Shown: piece by piece, positions 1 to 7,428 of the stretch
Layout of the letters: every line of letters begins with the position of its first letter
Numbering within the stretch: the first letter of the stretch is position 1
DNA from: Oxalobacteraceae bacterium
GTDB taxonomy: Bacteria; Pseudomonadota; Gammaproteobacteria; Burkholderiales; Burkholderiaceae_D
Direction of reading: 5' to 3'
NCBI GenBank assembly: GCA_947487325.1
Contig: CANKWG010000031.1
Location: 1-14,602 of the forward strand
Length of the DNA: 14,602 nt
Notes under the pieces: model-generated
Seen by the model: only the letters and a program-made list of their open reading frames with translations
Told to the model about the DNA's origin: nothing
Database searches by the model: none
Program-made: the position numbers and the translations under genes

Positions 1-515
1 CCGTTGCCTAAATTGGCGTCGCTGGCTGTATTCAGGTTGAGTTCGGATCCCATGACCATCGCATAGCCTTCGCCGCGGACAGCGCGCCAGGCGAGGCGCG
101 TCAGCAGATTGCCTATGCCCTGATCCGTAGCAGTGCCAGTGCCCGTATCGTAGCGCGCCACGGGTAGCTCGACCCGCAAGGCAAGCGCGTTGGTGAATGC
201 ATATTCACCCCGTGCTGTTATGGCATAGGAGGACGCGGTGCCGTAATCAATGTATTCGCTACGGAGGTCAAAACGGTTTTTAAAATCAGTTGGGTCGATG
301 CGTTTTGTGACATCCATACTGGCTTCTGCTGGCCGAGCTTCTGCTGGCCGAGCCTCTGCTGGCCGAGCCTCTGCTGGCCGAGCTTGCGTTGGTGGCTCTT
401 TGATAGCAGAGTCCTCGGCATTCACGTTTTGTGTGATGAGCATTGCAAAGCTCAGGGCGCACAAATGATGAAAGGGCCTGATGCGGCCCGATGAGAAAAC
501 GTAGGAATTTGTCAT
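1..515 (-). CDS. Exported probable outer-membrane beta-barrel protein, 3' end beyond window
   Basis: An open frame runs leftward from ATG at 515 to the window edge with no stop (171 codons seen). Residues 1-33 form a Sec signal peptide: a basic start (RIRPFHH), a hydrophobic core LCALSFAMLI, and a likely cut after NVNA. Residues 45-64 are four perfect ARPAE pentapeptides. From about residue 78 alternating polar/aromatic strands appear (RFDLRSEYIDYG, YAITARGEYAF, ALALRVELPVARYD, LAWRAVRGEGYAMVMGSEL), the pattern of an outer-membrane barrel. The wording resembles putative transporter/MetA-pathway phenol-degradation type barrels (PF13557-like, from memory), but the family is uncertain. The ribosome site is weak (A-rich AAAAAGTAAAA). 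A later in-frame ATG at 443 would cut the signal peptide, so 515 is preferred. It is divergent from the DUF1800 gene and is probably a separate transcription unit. Confidence 0.72.
   Translation of the reverse strand, partial: MTNSYVFSSGRIRPFHHLCALSFAMLITQNVNAEDSAIKEPPTQARPAEARPAEARPAEARPAEASMDVTKRIDPTDFKNRFDLRSEYIDYGTASSYAITARGEYAFTNALALRVELPVARYDTGTGTATDQGIGNLLTRLAWRAVRGEGYAMVMGSELNLNTASDANLGN
323..382. repeat. Four tandem copies of a 15-bp unit inside the outer-membrane protein gene
   Basis: Four head-to-tail 15-bp units (CTTCTGCTGGCCGAG twice, then CCTCTGCTGGCCGAG twice on the + strand) encode four ARPAE pentapeptides on the minus strand. The only difference between the two versions is a synonymous third base of the Glu codon (GAA/GAG). 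The array lies between the signal peptide and the barrel, so it would form a short Pro/Ala/Glu/Arg linker in the mature N-terminus. The unit is a multiple of three, so copy-number change would alter linker length without breaking the frame. Confidence 0.93.
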
Positions 516-622
516 TTTTACTTTTTTACCGAATGAGCATACGACCCAGATTGGCCGGGGTTGTTGAGATGGTTGTCGCCTCTCTGCAGTCCGGTTCGAT
601 TACGCGGATCGATACGAGCTTT

Positions 623-650
623 ATTATTTTGCTATAAATATAACACGCAA
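623..650 (-). promoter_or_regulatory. Candidate sigma-70 promoter for the leftward outer-membrane gene
   Basis: Read on the minus strand, TTGCGT (650-645) is followed after 16 bases by AATAAT (628-623), which matches TATAAT at five of six positions. The surrounding 618-645 is the most AT-rich stretch of the intergenic region. The implied leader is about 100 nt. The call is weak because the -35 is poor and AT-rich DNA gives chance -10 matches. Confidence 0.25.
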
Positions 651-669
651 GAGTGCGATATTCGATATT

Positions 670-700
670 TTGACCGATTAATGCCCCGCTGCCGTAAAAT
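670..700 (+). promoter_or_regulatory. Candidate sigma-70 promoter for the DUF1800/DUF1501 genes
   Basis: TTGACC (670-675) matches five of six -35 bases and TAAAAT (695-700) is a fair -10. The spacing is 19 bases, two longer than ideal. It would start transcription near 707, some 60-75 nt before the DUF1800 start. The call rests on motif resemblance only. Confidence 0.3.
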
Positions 701-766
701 TCGGGTACCGATAACCCTTGAGGGAATCGCTGACCTACCCGGACAGTCTGATTTTCTCCCCGCATC

Positions 767-2581
767 ATGTATCACCCGTCTATGGCTCGCGTTGTTCCTC
801 GTTTGATCTGGCTCGTCGTTTTTGTGTGCTCTGTGCAGTTACAGGCAGCGCCCGCGGCGTGGCAGGATGACCTTCAACCACTACTCAAAGAGAGCTGGAA
901 TCGCGAACGAGCAGCGCATTTGCTGGAACGCGCAGGCTTTGGCGCAACGCCCTCAGAGGTAGATCGTCTGGCTGCGATGACAGCTGAGCAGGCAGTGCGT
1001 TCTCTGGTGCGCTACCAGAGTATCCAGCAGTCCTTGCCCGCCTTTGAGCCCTCTGACAGTTTCGATGCCGGTCTCGATCCCTTTGCGGTGTCGCGTCCCG
1101 CTGCCACGGACTTGGCGCGTGACAAGGGCGAGGCCTTGGGTGTGAAGGTCAAGCCTGCCGGTAATCGTCGCATGCAGCAAGTGGCTGACCGTTTCCTTTA
1201 CTGGCTACGTGCCAGCAAGCTGGAAACGCAGCGTGTGGCCTATTGGTGGGCAAATCGCATGCTGCTCACGCAGCGACCGCTCGAAGAAAAAATGACGCTC
1301 TTCTGGCACGGCCATTTCGCGACCAGTGAAGAAAAGGTCCGCGATTTTCGCAAGATGCATCTGCAAAACGAGCTGTTTCGTGCTCAGGCCACCGGTAATT
1401 TCCGAAGCTTGCTGATTGCAGCCGCCAAAGATCCGGCCATGCTGGCCTATTTGGATGCGGGCGTGAACGTCAAAGGCGCACCCAATGAAAACTTTGCACG
1501 CGAGATCATGGAGCTGTTCACCATGGGCGTCGGCAATTACTCTGAACTTGATATTCGCGAAGCAGCGCGCGCTTTTACTGGCTGGAATTATCAGGGCGTG
1601 AAGTTTGTGATGAATCCCGCACTGCATGACAATGATTCAAAAACGGTGTTGGGACACACGGGTAATTTAGACGGTGTGCAGGTGATTGATATAATTTTGT
1701 CGCAGCCTGTGACTTCGGAATTCGTTGCAGGAAAAATTTATCAGTATTTCGTGCGAGAGGACCTCTCTCCTGCATTACGTGTCCGGCTTGGTCGTCTGCT
1801 GCGTGACTCAAATTATGAGATTGCGCCTTTTCTGGAAACGATATTTTTGTCGCGTGATTTTTACAGCGATGCCTCGGTCGCAACGCGCATCAAGCCACCG
1901 GTCGAGCTGGTTATTTCAACCTACCGAAAAATGGGAATGAAAGAAATTCCCGGTATCCCTGATTTCAACGATCTCACCGATGCGATGGGACAGAAATTGC
2001 TGTTCCCGCCGAATGTCGCGGGCTGGGCGCAAGGCCGTAGCTGGATCACGCCGGGCTTGTTGCTCTTGCGGGGAAATTTTGTGTATGACACGGTTTTCCC
2101 ACCAATTGATTTTGTGGCTAATGACCGGGTACCCAACGAGCGCTATCAGATTTTGAGTGTGGCAGAAAAACTCTCGCTGGGATCGGATGTCACCACAGCG
2201 ACCAGGCCGGACGGCAAAGACTTGACTTCCATGTCCATGCAGGTTGATCGCGATGAAGATTTCAATACGCGATTGGCCAGTTATCACGCTTGGCGCAAGG
2301 CGATCGAGAAAGTCAAACCAATACCGCGCACTACAGCGCAACTGAATTTGTCAGCGATGGTGCGCGTGGCTGGTTGCAAGACGGCGCGTGAAGCGGTGGA
2401 TCATTTGCTGCTGCGTTTTGTTTCAGTGCAAGTGAACACGGCCACACGTGACAGCATGGCGGCAATGCTGGAAGCGGATCTCGGTACAGCCGATCTCAAG
2501 CAGGCAGATACCTATATGGAAGATGCCTTGCGCAATGCGCTGCATGTGATTTTGTCCTTGCCCGCCTACCAACTGGGATGA
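767..2581 (+). CDS. DUF1800 family exported protein
   Basis: A 604-aa protein with the hallmarks of the DUF1800 family, whose biochemical role is not established. Visible family blocks are an N-terminal HLLERAGFGATPSEVD (51-66), EKMTLFWHGHFATS (174-187), PNENFAREIMELFTMGVGNY (239-258) followed by EAARAFTGW (265-273), RIKPPVELV (374-382) and LFPPNVAGWAQGRSWI (412-427). A hydrophobic segment RLIWLVVFVCSVQLQA (12-27) reads as a Sec signal peptide with a cut near AAPA, so it probably acts in the periplasm or outside the cell. The second Met, at 782 (MARVVPRLIW...), gives a cleaner signal peptide and may be the true start; neither start has a convincing Shine-Dalgarno. Its stop overlaps the DUF1501 start by 4 nt (ATGA), implying translational coupling. 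Such pairs are common in many proteobacteria and other phyla. Confidence 0.93.
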   Translation: MYHPSMARVVPRLIWLVVFVCSVQLQAAPAAWQDDLQPLLKESWNRERAAHLLERAGFGATPSEVDRLAAMTAEQAVRSLVRYQSIQQSLPAFEPSDSFDAGLDPFAVSRPAATDLARDKGEALGVKVKPAGNRRMQQVADRFLYWLRASKLETQRVAYWWANRMLLTQRPLEEKMTLFWHGHFATSEEKVRDFRKMHLQNELFRAQATGNFRSLLIAAAKDPAMLAYLDAGVNVKGAPNENFAREIMELFTMGVGNYSELDIREAARAFTGWNYQGVKFVMNPALHDNDSKTVLGHTGNLDGVQVIDIILSQPVTSEFVAGKIYQYFVREDLSPALRVRLGRLLRDSNYEIAPFLETIFLSRDFYSDASVATRIKPPVELVISTYRKMGMKEIPGIPDFNDLTDAMGQKLLFPPNVAGWAQGRSWITPGLLLLRGNFVYDTVFPPIDFVANDRVPNERYQILSVAEKLSLGSDVTTATRPDGKDLTSMSMQVDRDEDFNTRLASYHAWRKAIEKVKPIPRTTAQLNLSAMVRVAGCKTAREAVDHLLLRFVSVQVNTATRDSMAAMLEADLGTADLKQADTYMEDALRNALHVILSLPAYQLG

Positions 2582-3786
2582 CTATGAAACACGCACACTC
2601 AGGTATGACGCGACGGGATTTGCTCAAGGCGCTGGCAGGTGCGGGCCTTGTGTCTGCGCTGCCGGCGGGTATCGCTCAGGCCGCTACGCCGTTATCCAAA
2701 CGCATTCTGGTGGTAGTTGAACTCTCCGGCGCCAATGACGGCCTGAACACCTTGGTGCCGTACGCCGATGATGCGTATTACCGTATGCGACCAAAAATTG
2801 GCATTCGCGACACCAAGCTACGCAAGATCGATGACCACTACGGTTTTAACGCCAGCATGTCGGGTTTTGAGAAGCTCTATAAGGATGGCCGGATGGCCAT
2901 CGTGCATGGCTGTGGTTATGCTCAGCCGTCGTATTCGCATTTCACGTCGATGGCGTACTGGCATACGGCTGTGCCGAATGGCGGTGAGCCGTATGGCTGG
3001 CTGGGCCGAGTGGCCGATGCGATTGATCCCGAGCTCACGCCGAACTTTCTGGTCAATATCGATGAGCGTCAGTCACTCGCCGTGCGTGCAGCCCGTCATG
3101 TGCCGGTAGTCTTTGATGATCCCGAACGTTTCATGCGCAAAGGCTTGCATCAAAGCCGCTCGGTACTCGACAGTGTGAGTGAGTCACAGTCAGGCAATCC
3201 ATCGCAGCGTTTCCTGGATGAGGTCGCTCAGAGCGCAAAGCAGGCATCGCAACGTGTGAGAGCCGCTTGGGATAGCTACAAGACGCCGGTTGATTACGGC
3301 ATCATCTCGTTGGATTTGCCGAAGGTGGCGGCAATGATCGCCGCCGATCTGCCAACGCGGCTGTATCACGTCGGGTATCGTCACAACGCCTTCGACACCC
3401 ATGTCCAACAGGTTGATCAGCATCAGCGCTTGCTGAGTTATGTCTCGGATTCGATTGCAGGTTTTATCAAGGATATGGATCGTATCGGTCGCGCAGATGA
3501 CGTTACGGTGCTGGTCTTTTCAGAATTCGGCCGTCGCGTGGCCGAGAACACGAGTCTCGGTACTGATCACGGCACGGCCAATCATATGTATGTGATTGGC
3601 AAACCGGTGCGGGGTGGTCATTACGGCAAAGCGCCGCTACTCACCGACCTCGACGAGAACGGCAACATGAAGTACACCACCGATTTTCGACAAGTCTATG
3701 CCAGCCTGATCGAGGGCTGGCTCGGATATGCCGACAGCAAATCACTGCTATCCGGACAGTTCAATACATTTCCGATTTTTACCTAG
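2578..3786 (+). CDS. DUF1501 family exported protein with Tat-like signal
   Basis: A 402-aa DUF1501 protein. The N-terminus holds a twin-arginine motif, TRRDLLK (11-17), before a hydrophobic stretch ALAGAGLVSALPAG and a probable AQA cut near residue 36, so export by Tat in folded form is likely. Conserved blocks are VVVELSGANDGLNTLVPY (45-62), YSHFTSMAYWHTA (119-131), FDTHVQQ (272-278), FSEFGRR (314-320) and GTDHG (328-332). The Asp/His residues in these blocks resemble the metal-binding core of the alkaline phosphatase/sulfatase superfamily, to which I believe DUF1501 is assigned, suggesting a metal-dependent hydrolase; no substrate is known. The start at 2578 overlaps the DUF1800 stop. ATGs at 2584 and 2605 (directly before TRRDLL) are alternatives. 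The two proteins probably act together outside the cytoplasm. Confidence 0.93.
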   Translation: MTMKHAHSGMTRRDLLKALAGAGLVSALPAGIAQAATPLSKRILVVVELSGANDGLNTLVPYADDAYYRMRPKIGIRDTKLRKIDDHYGFNASMSGFEKLYKDGRMAIVHGCGYAQPSYSHFTSMAYWHTAVPNGGEPYGWLGRVADAIDPELTPNFLVNIDERQSLAVRAARHVPVVFDDPERFMRKGLHQSRSVLDSVSESQSGNPSQRFLDEVAQSAKQASQRVRAAWDSYKTPVDYGIISLDLPKVAAMIAADLPTRLYHVGYRHNAFDTHVQQVDQHQRLLSYVSDSIAGFIKDMDRIGRADDVTVLVFSEFGRRVAENTSLGTDHGTANHMYVIGKPVRGGHYGKAPLLTDLDENGNMKYTTDFRQVYASLIEGWLGYADSKSLLSGQFNTFPIFT

Positions 3787-3794
3787 AGAACACC

Positions 3795-4700
3795 ATGGCC
3801 GCGCATTTCGATCTTCCCGACATTCGTCTTTTCGTCAACATCGCAGAGGCCAATAGCCTCACTCGTGGCGCAGAGCGTTCGCATATGTCATTGCCCGCAG
3901 CTTCCATACGCATCAAAAATCTGGAAGAGGGTCTGGGGGTGAAACTGCTGTATCGCACCAGTCAGGGCGTCACGCTAACACCACCCGGTCAGGCTTTCAT
4001 GCATCACGCGCGACTCGTATTGCAGCAGCTGACAGATTTGCGTGGTGATCTGGCCGAGTATGTGAATGGATCACGTGGTCATGTACGCATGCTGGCCAAC
4101 ACCACCTCGATGGCAGAGTTCCTGCCAGCCTTGCTACCCCGATTTCTGGCCTCGCATCCGGATGTGAACATCGACCTTAAGGAACGACTGTCCAATGACA
4201 TCGTGCGCGCTGTGTCGGAAGGCAAGGTCGAGATCGGTATTGTTGCGGGTAATGTTCGCACCGAAGGGCTGGAAGCTATTCCTTTTCGCGAAGATCGATT
4301 GGTGCTGGTCACTGCGGAGTCTCATGAGCTGGCCGGGCGCGGCCGTATCGAATTCAGCGAGGCACTGGCGCATGATTTTGTCGGGATGCTGGAAGCCAGC
4401 GCGATTCACACTTTCCTGGCCCAGGCTGCCAATGAACTGAATCAGCAGATCAAAATTCGTATTCAAGTTGGCAACTTTGAGGCGGCCTGCCGGATGATTG
4501 AATCCAATGTCGGTATCGGCGTGGTGCCATTCTCCGCCGCCAGCCGGCATGCGCGTAGCATGCGGATCAAGACGGTTGAATTGTCCGATGAATGGGCAGT
4601 CCGCAAGCTGCAGGTGTGTGTGCGCAGCATGCAGTCGCTGCCGGCATTCGCTCGCGAATTGGTTGAATTGCTGGTCGCTGAAGCGCACGAAGTTGTCTGA
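3795..4700 (+). CDS. LysR-family transcriptional regulator
   Basis: A 301-aa protein of normal LysR length. Residues 7-66 form the winged helix-turn-helix (DIRLFVNIAEANSLTRGAER, then SLPAASIRIKNLEEGLGVKL and RTSQGVTLTPPGQAF). Residues 95-297 form the two-lobed effector-binding domain (VRMLANTTSMAEFLPALLPRF; VEIGIVAGNV; a late VGIGVVPFSAA). It would act as a DNA-bound tetramer sensing a small metabolite. It starts only 8 nt after the DUF1501 stop, with a modest AGAGAA ribosome site, so read-through from the export pair is likely. It points towards the acyl-CoA dehydrogenase/MmgE unit, whose upstream region holds an ATC-N9-GAT palindrome. That unit is therefore the most likely target, though this is inference. 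LysR genes are more often divergent from their targets than placed in tandem. Confidence 0.95.
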   Translation: MAAHFDLPDIRLFVNIAEANSLTRGAERSHMSLPAASIRIKNLEEGLGVKLLYRTSQGVTLTPPGQAFMHHARLVLQQLTDLRGDLAEYVNGSRGHVRMLANTTSMAEFLPALLPRFLASHPDVNIDLKERLSNDIVRAVSEGKVEIGIVAGNVRTEGLEAIPFREDRLVLVTAESHELAGRGRIEFSEALAHDFVGMLEASAIHTFLAQAANELNQQIKIRIQVGNFEAACRMIESNVGIGVVPFSAASRHARSMRIKTVELSDEWAVRKLQVCVRSMQSLPAFARELVELLVAEAHEVV

Positions 4701-4845
4701 CATAGCGTGTCTACATCACGTGCCTGCATCACTTAGCTGCCGGTAAATCCGTGCTAGTCAGAGGGTTAAGTCGCCTCTAAGCGGCGCTTCCAAATTTCTG
4801 AATTGTTGGGCCTTGTGGGATAGGTCAGACTTTAGGATCCGAGAG

Positions 4846-4862
4846 TATCTGTAAGTTGGATA
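4846..4862. promoter_or_regulatory. Candidate LysR-type operator (TATC-N9-GATA)
   Basis: TATC (4846-4849) and GATA (4859-4862) form an inverted repeat separated by 9 bases. This contains the classic LysR-family ATC-N9-GAT pattern and, within it, T-N11-A (T4848, A4860). It sits 37 bases before the acyl-CoA dehydrogenase start and downstream of a LysR gene. I could not place a convincing -35/-10 pair next to it. The short arms make a chance match possible. Confidence 0.4.
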
Positions 4863-4899
4863 CACTTCGGCCTCTAATGCGCCACCCCAAGGAAAGCCC

Positions 4900-6060
4900 A
4901 TGTCCCACGCCAGCGACGCTCATCAGGATATTCGTGATGCCATTCGCGCATTGTGCGAGCAATTCCCTGCCGAGTATTTTCGCCAGATCGATGAAGAACG
5001 TGGCTATCCAGAAGCCTTTGTCGATGCGCTGACGCAAGCCGGTTGGCTGGCGGCGCTGATTCCTCAGCAATATGGCGGATCAGGACTCGGCATGGTCGAG
5101 GCCTCGGTGATCATGGAAGAAATCAATCGTGCCGGCGGTAATTCTGGTGCCTGTCACGGGCAGATGTACAACATGGGCACCTTGCTGCGGCATGGCTCGA
5201 CAGCCCAAAAAGATTTTTACCTGCCAAAAATCGCCAAAGGTGAGTTACGACTTCAGTCGATGGGGGTCACTGAACCTACCACGGGTACGGACACCACCAA
5301 AATTAAGACCACCGCTGTTCGCAAGGGCGACCGCTATGTGGTCAATGGTCAGAAGGTCTGGATCTCGCGCATACAGCATTCCGATCTCATGATTCTTCTG
5401 GCGCGCACGACGCCGCTGGCCGAGGTGACAAAAAAATCCGAAGGGATGTCTATTTTCATCGTTGATTTGCGCGATGCGATCGGTCATGGCATGACGGTGC
5501 GCCCGATTCGCAACATGGTGAATCACGAGACCAACGAGCTCTTTTTTGAAAACCTTGAAATACCGGTAGAGAATTTGATCGGCGAAGAAGGCAAGGGCTT
5601 CAAGTACATACTTGATGGCCTGAATGCTGAGCGCGCACTGATCGCTGCCGAATGTATTGGTGATGGCTTCTGGTTCATCGACAAGGTCACCAAATACGCT
5701 AATGAGCGCATCGTCTTTGGTCGACCCATCTCACAAAATCAGGGCGTGCAATTTCCGATTGCAAAAGCCTATGTCAATCTTGAAGCAGCGAGTCTGATGC
5801 GCTACAAGGCTTGCGAGCTGTTTGATGCGGGTAAGCCCTGCGGCGCCGAGGCGAATATGGCCAAGATGCTGGCCGCCGATGCTTCCTGGGAAGCGGCGAA
5901 TGCCTGTTTGCAGTTTCATGGTGGTTTTGGGTTTGCGTCCGAATACGATGTGGAGCGCAAGTTCCGTGAGACCCGCCTCTATCAGGTCGCGCCGATTTCG
6001 ACCAATCTAATTCTGTCGTACGTCGCAGAGCATGTGCTTGGCATGCCGCGCTCCTTCTGA
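4900..6060 (+). CDS. Acyl-CoA dehydrogenase family protein
   Basis: A 386-aa FAD flavoenzyme of standard acyl-CoA dehydrogenase length, predicted to make an alpha,beta-double bond in a CoA thioester and pass electrons to ETF. It has the N-terminal helical domain (1-115), the middle beta domain with signature MGVTEPTTGTDTTK (121-134) and QKVWIS (151-156), and the C-terminal helical domain with RIVFGRPISQNQGVQFP (270-286 region) and QFHGGFGFASEYDVERKFR (338-356). The usual YEGT catalytic glutamate near the C-terminus is absent: the aligned stretch reads LYQVAPIST, with Pro365 at that place. Glu244 in LDGLNAER lies where isovaleryl- and long-chain-type enzymes keep theirs, so activity is plausible. 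The start has a good AAGGAA site 5 nt upstream. The next gene begins 9 nt after its stop, so the two are cotranscribed. The substrate is not readable. Confidence 0.95.
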   Translation: MSHASDAHQDIRDAIRALCEQFPAEYFRQIDEERGYPEAFVDALTQAGWLAALIPQQYGGSGLGMVEASVIMEEINRAGGNSGACHGQMYNMGTLLRHGSTAQKDFYLPKIAKGELRLQSMGVTEPTTGTDTTKIKTTAVRKGDRYVVNGQKVWISRIQHSDLMILLARTTPLAEVTKKSEGMSIFIVDLRDAIGHGMTVRPIRNMVNHETNELFFENLEIPVENLIGEEGKGFKYILDGLNAERALIAAECIGDGFWFIDKVTKYANERIVFGRPISQNQGVQFPIAKAYVNLEAASLMRYKACELFDAGKPCGAEANMAKMLAADASWEAANACLQFHGGFGFASEYDVERKFRETRLYQVAPISTNLILSYVAEHVLGMPRSF

Positions 6061-6069
6061 GAGGCTGTG

Positions 6070-7428
6070 ATGAAAGCTACCATCGCTCCCAGCCAGCAAT
6101 TGGCCGAGTTTGCCGCGAACCTTCAGTTCAGCGATATTCCAGAAGCGGTAGTACGTCGCGCGGAAGATTTGCTACTCGATTGGTTTGGCTCTGCGCTTGC
6201 AGGCAAGGTCGGACGACCAGTGCAGGTCATTGAAGCGATTGCGAGTGAGATGGGGCCACAGGAAGGGCGTGCCGAAGTATTGATCTCGCGTCGCATGACC
6301 TCGCCTTTGTTTGCTGCGCTGGTTAACGGTGCCTCTTCGCATTATGCAGAGCAGGATGATGTGCATAACGGTTCCGTGTTTCATCCCGCGGCCGTGGTTT
6401 TTCCCGCAGCGCTGGCGATTGCGCAGGATCGTGGATGCAGTGGTCAGGATCTGATCACGGCAGCGGTGGCGGGTTATGAAGCCGGTATACGTATCGGCGA
6501 ATTTTTGGGACGTTCGCATTACCGGATTTTTCACACCACAGGCACCGCAGGTACGGTCGCCGCTGCAGTGGCGGCAGCGAGACTGATGGGACTGAATGCG
6601 CAGCAGATGCAGCACGCCATGGGCTCGGCGGGCACGCAGGCCGCGGGATTGTGGGAATTCTTGCGTGATGCGGCCGATTCAAAACAACTGCACACAGGCA
6701 AAGCAGCTGCAGACGGTTTGCTCGCCGCACTGCTGGCAGAAAAAGGATTTACCGGTGCCAAGCAAGCACTCGAGGGGCCGCAAGGCATGGGCGCGGGTAT
6801 GTCGCGTGATGCCGATCCGGCGCGCCTGACTGACAGGCTGGGTCAGCGCTGGGCAACGATAGAGACCTCATTCAAATTTCATGCGTCTTGCCGCCACACG
6901 CATCCTGCTGCGGATGCTTTCCAGCAGGCGATGCGTGGACACAAGCTTAAAGCATCGGATATCACTGAAGTGATTACGCATGTGCATCAGGGCGCGATTG
7001 ATGTGCTGGGTCGAGTGATCACACCTGAAACCGTGCATCAGGCGAAATTCTCCATGGGTACGGTGCTGGGCATCATTGCCTTGCATGACAAAGCCGGTGT
7101 TTCCGAATTTGAGCGACTGTATCTGGATCCCGCAGTCGCAGATTTTCGTGTGCGGGTGAAAATGGTGCTGGATGAAGAAGTTGATGGCGCTTACCCCGAG
7201 CGCTGGATAGGCAAGGTCACGCTACACACGCGCGATGGCCGCGTATTGCATGGCAGGGTGGATGAGCCCAAGGGCGATCCTGGCAACACGCTATCGCGAC
7301 CTGAACTGGAACAAAAGGCACTCGCTCTGGCTGAGTTTGGTGGTGCAGCCACGGAGGCGGAAATGCGCGCTGTGTTTGCTACGCTTTGGAGTGTGACCAA
7401 GCTGCCTGTCGTGGGTCGTTTACTGTAA
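6070..7428 (+). CDS. MmgE/PrpD family protein (dehydratase/decarboxylase-like)
   Basis: A 452-aa MmgE/PrpD protein. Known members include 2-methylcitrate dehydratase and cis-aconitate decarboxylase, while many others have unknown substrates. Family blocks seen are LLLDWFGSALAG (34-45), HYAEQDDVHNGSVFHPAAVV (91-110), RIFHTTGTAGTVAAA (152-166), DSKQLHTGKAAADGLLAALL (203-222) and FKFHASCRHTHPAADAF (268-284). By comparison from memory with human cis-aconitate decarboxylase (Asp93, His103, His159, Lys207, His277), D97, H105, H155, K205 and H278 look like the matching active-site positions. ATG 6070 is chosen over GTG 6067 because GAGAGG at 6059-6064 lies 5 nt before it. It follows the acyl-CoA dehydrogenase directly. 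No prpB/prpC is nearby, so methylcitrate metabolism is not supported. A short-acid CoA pathway step is the better guess. Confidence 0.93.
   Translation: MKATIAPSQQLAEFAANLQFSDIPEAVVRRAEDLLLDWFGSALAGKVGRPVQVIEAIASEMGPQEGRAEVLISRRMTSPLFAALVNGASSHYAEQDDVHNGSVFHPAAVVFPAALAIAQDRGCSGQDLITAAVAGYEAGIRIGEFLGRSHYRIFHTTGTAGTVAAAVAAARLMGLNAQQMQHAMGSAGTQAAGLWEFLRDAADSKQLHTGKAAADGLLAALLAEKGFTGAKQALEGPQGMGAGMSRDADPARLTDRLGQRWATIETSFKFHASCRHTHPAADAFQQAMRGHKLKASDITEVITHVHQGAIDVLGRVITPETVHQAKFSMGTVLGIIALHDKAGVSEFERLYLDPAVADFRVRVKMVLDEEVDGAYPERWIGKVTLHTRDGRVLHGRVDEPKGDPGNTLSRPELEQKALALAEFGGAATEAEMRAVFATLWSVTKLPVVGRLL

Noticed and set aside
323..382. CRISPR-like array
   Set aside because: The units are contiguous with no spacers and lie inside a coding frame; this is a coding tandem repeat.
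218..421. Minus-strand 67-aa frame with LGQQ repeats
   Set aside because: It is a frame-shifted shadow of the 1-515 gene. The repetitive protein comes from the same 15-bp repeat, and it lacks the signal peptide and barrel pattern of the true frame.
4134..4703. 189-aa minus-strand open frame over the LysR gene
   Set aside because: It is antisense to a clear LysR protein and shows no family pattern.
4756..4793. Terminator after the LysR gene
   Set aside because: Only short stems are found (AGAGG/CCTCT with a 9-nt loop, AAGC/GCTT with a 3-nt loop) and no T-run follows.
6067..6069. GTG start for the MmgE/PrpD gene
   Set aside because: It is only 2 nt from the GAGAGG ribosome site; ATG at 6070 has proper spacing.
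6070..7428. Calling the MmgE/PrpD gene prpD (2-methylcitrate dehydratase)
   Set aside because: The family match is good but no prpB, prpC or acnD is nearby, and the family covers several reactions, so the specific symbol is not supported.
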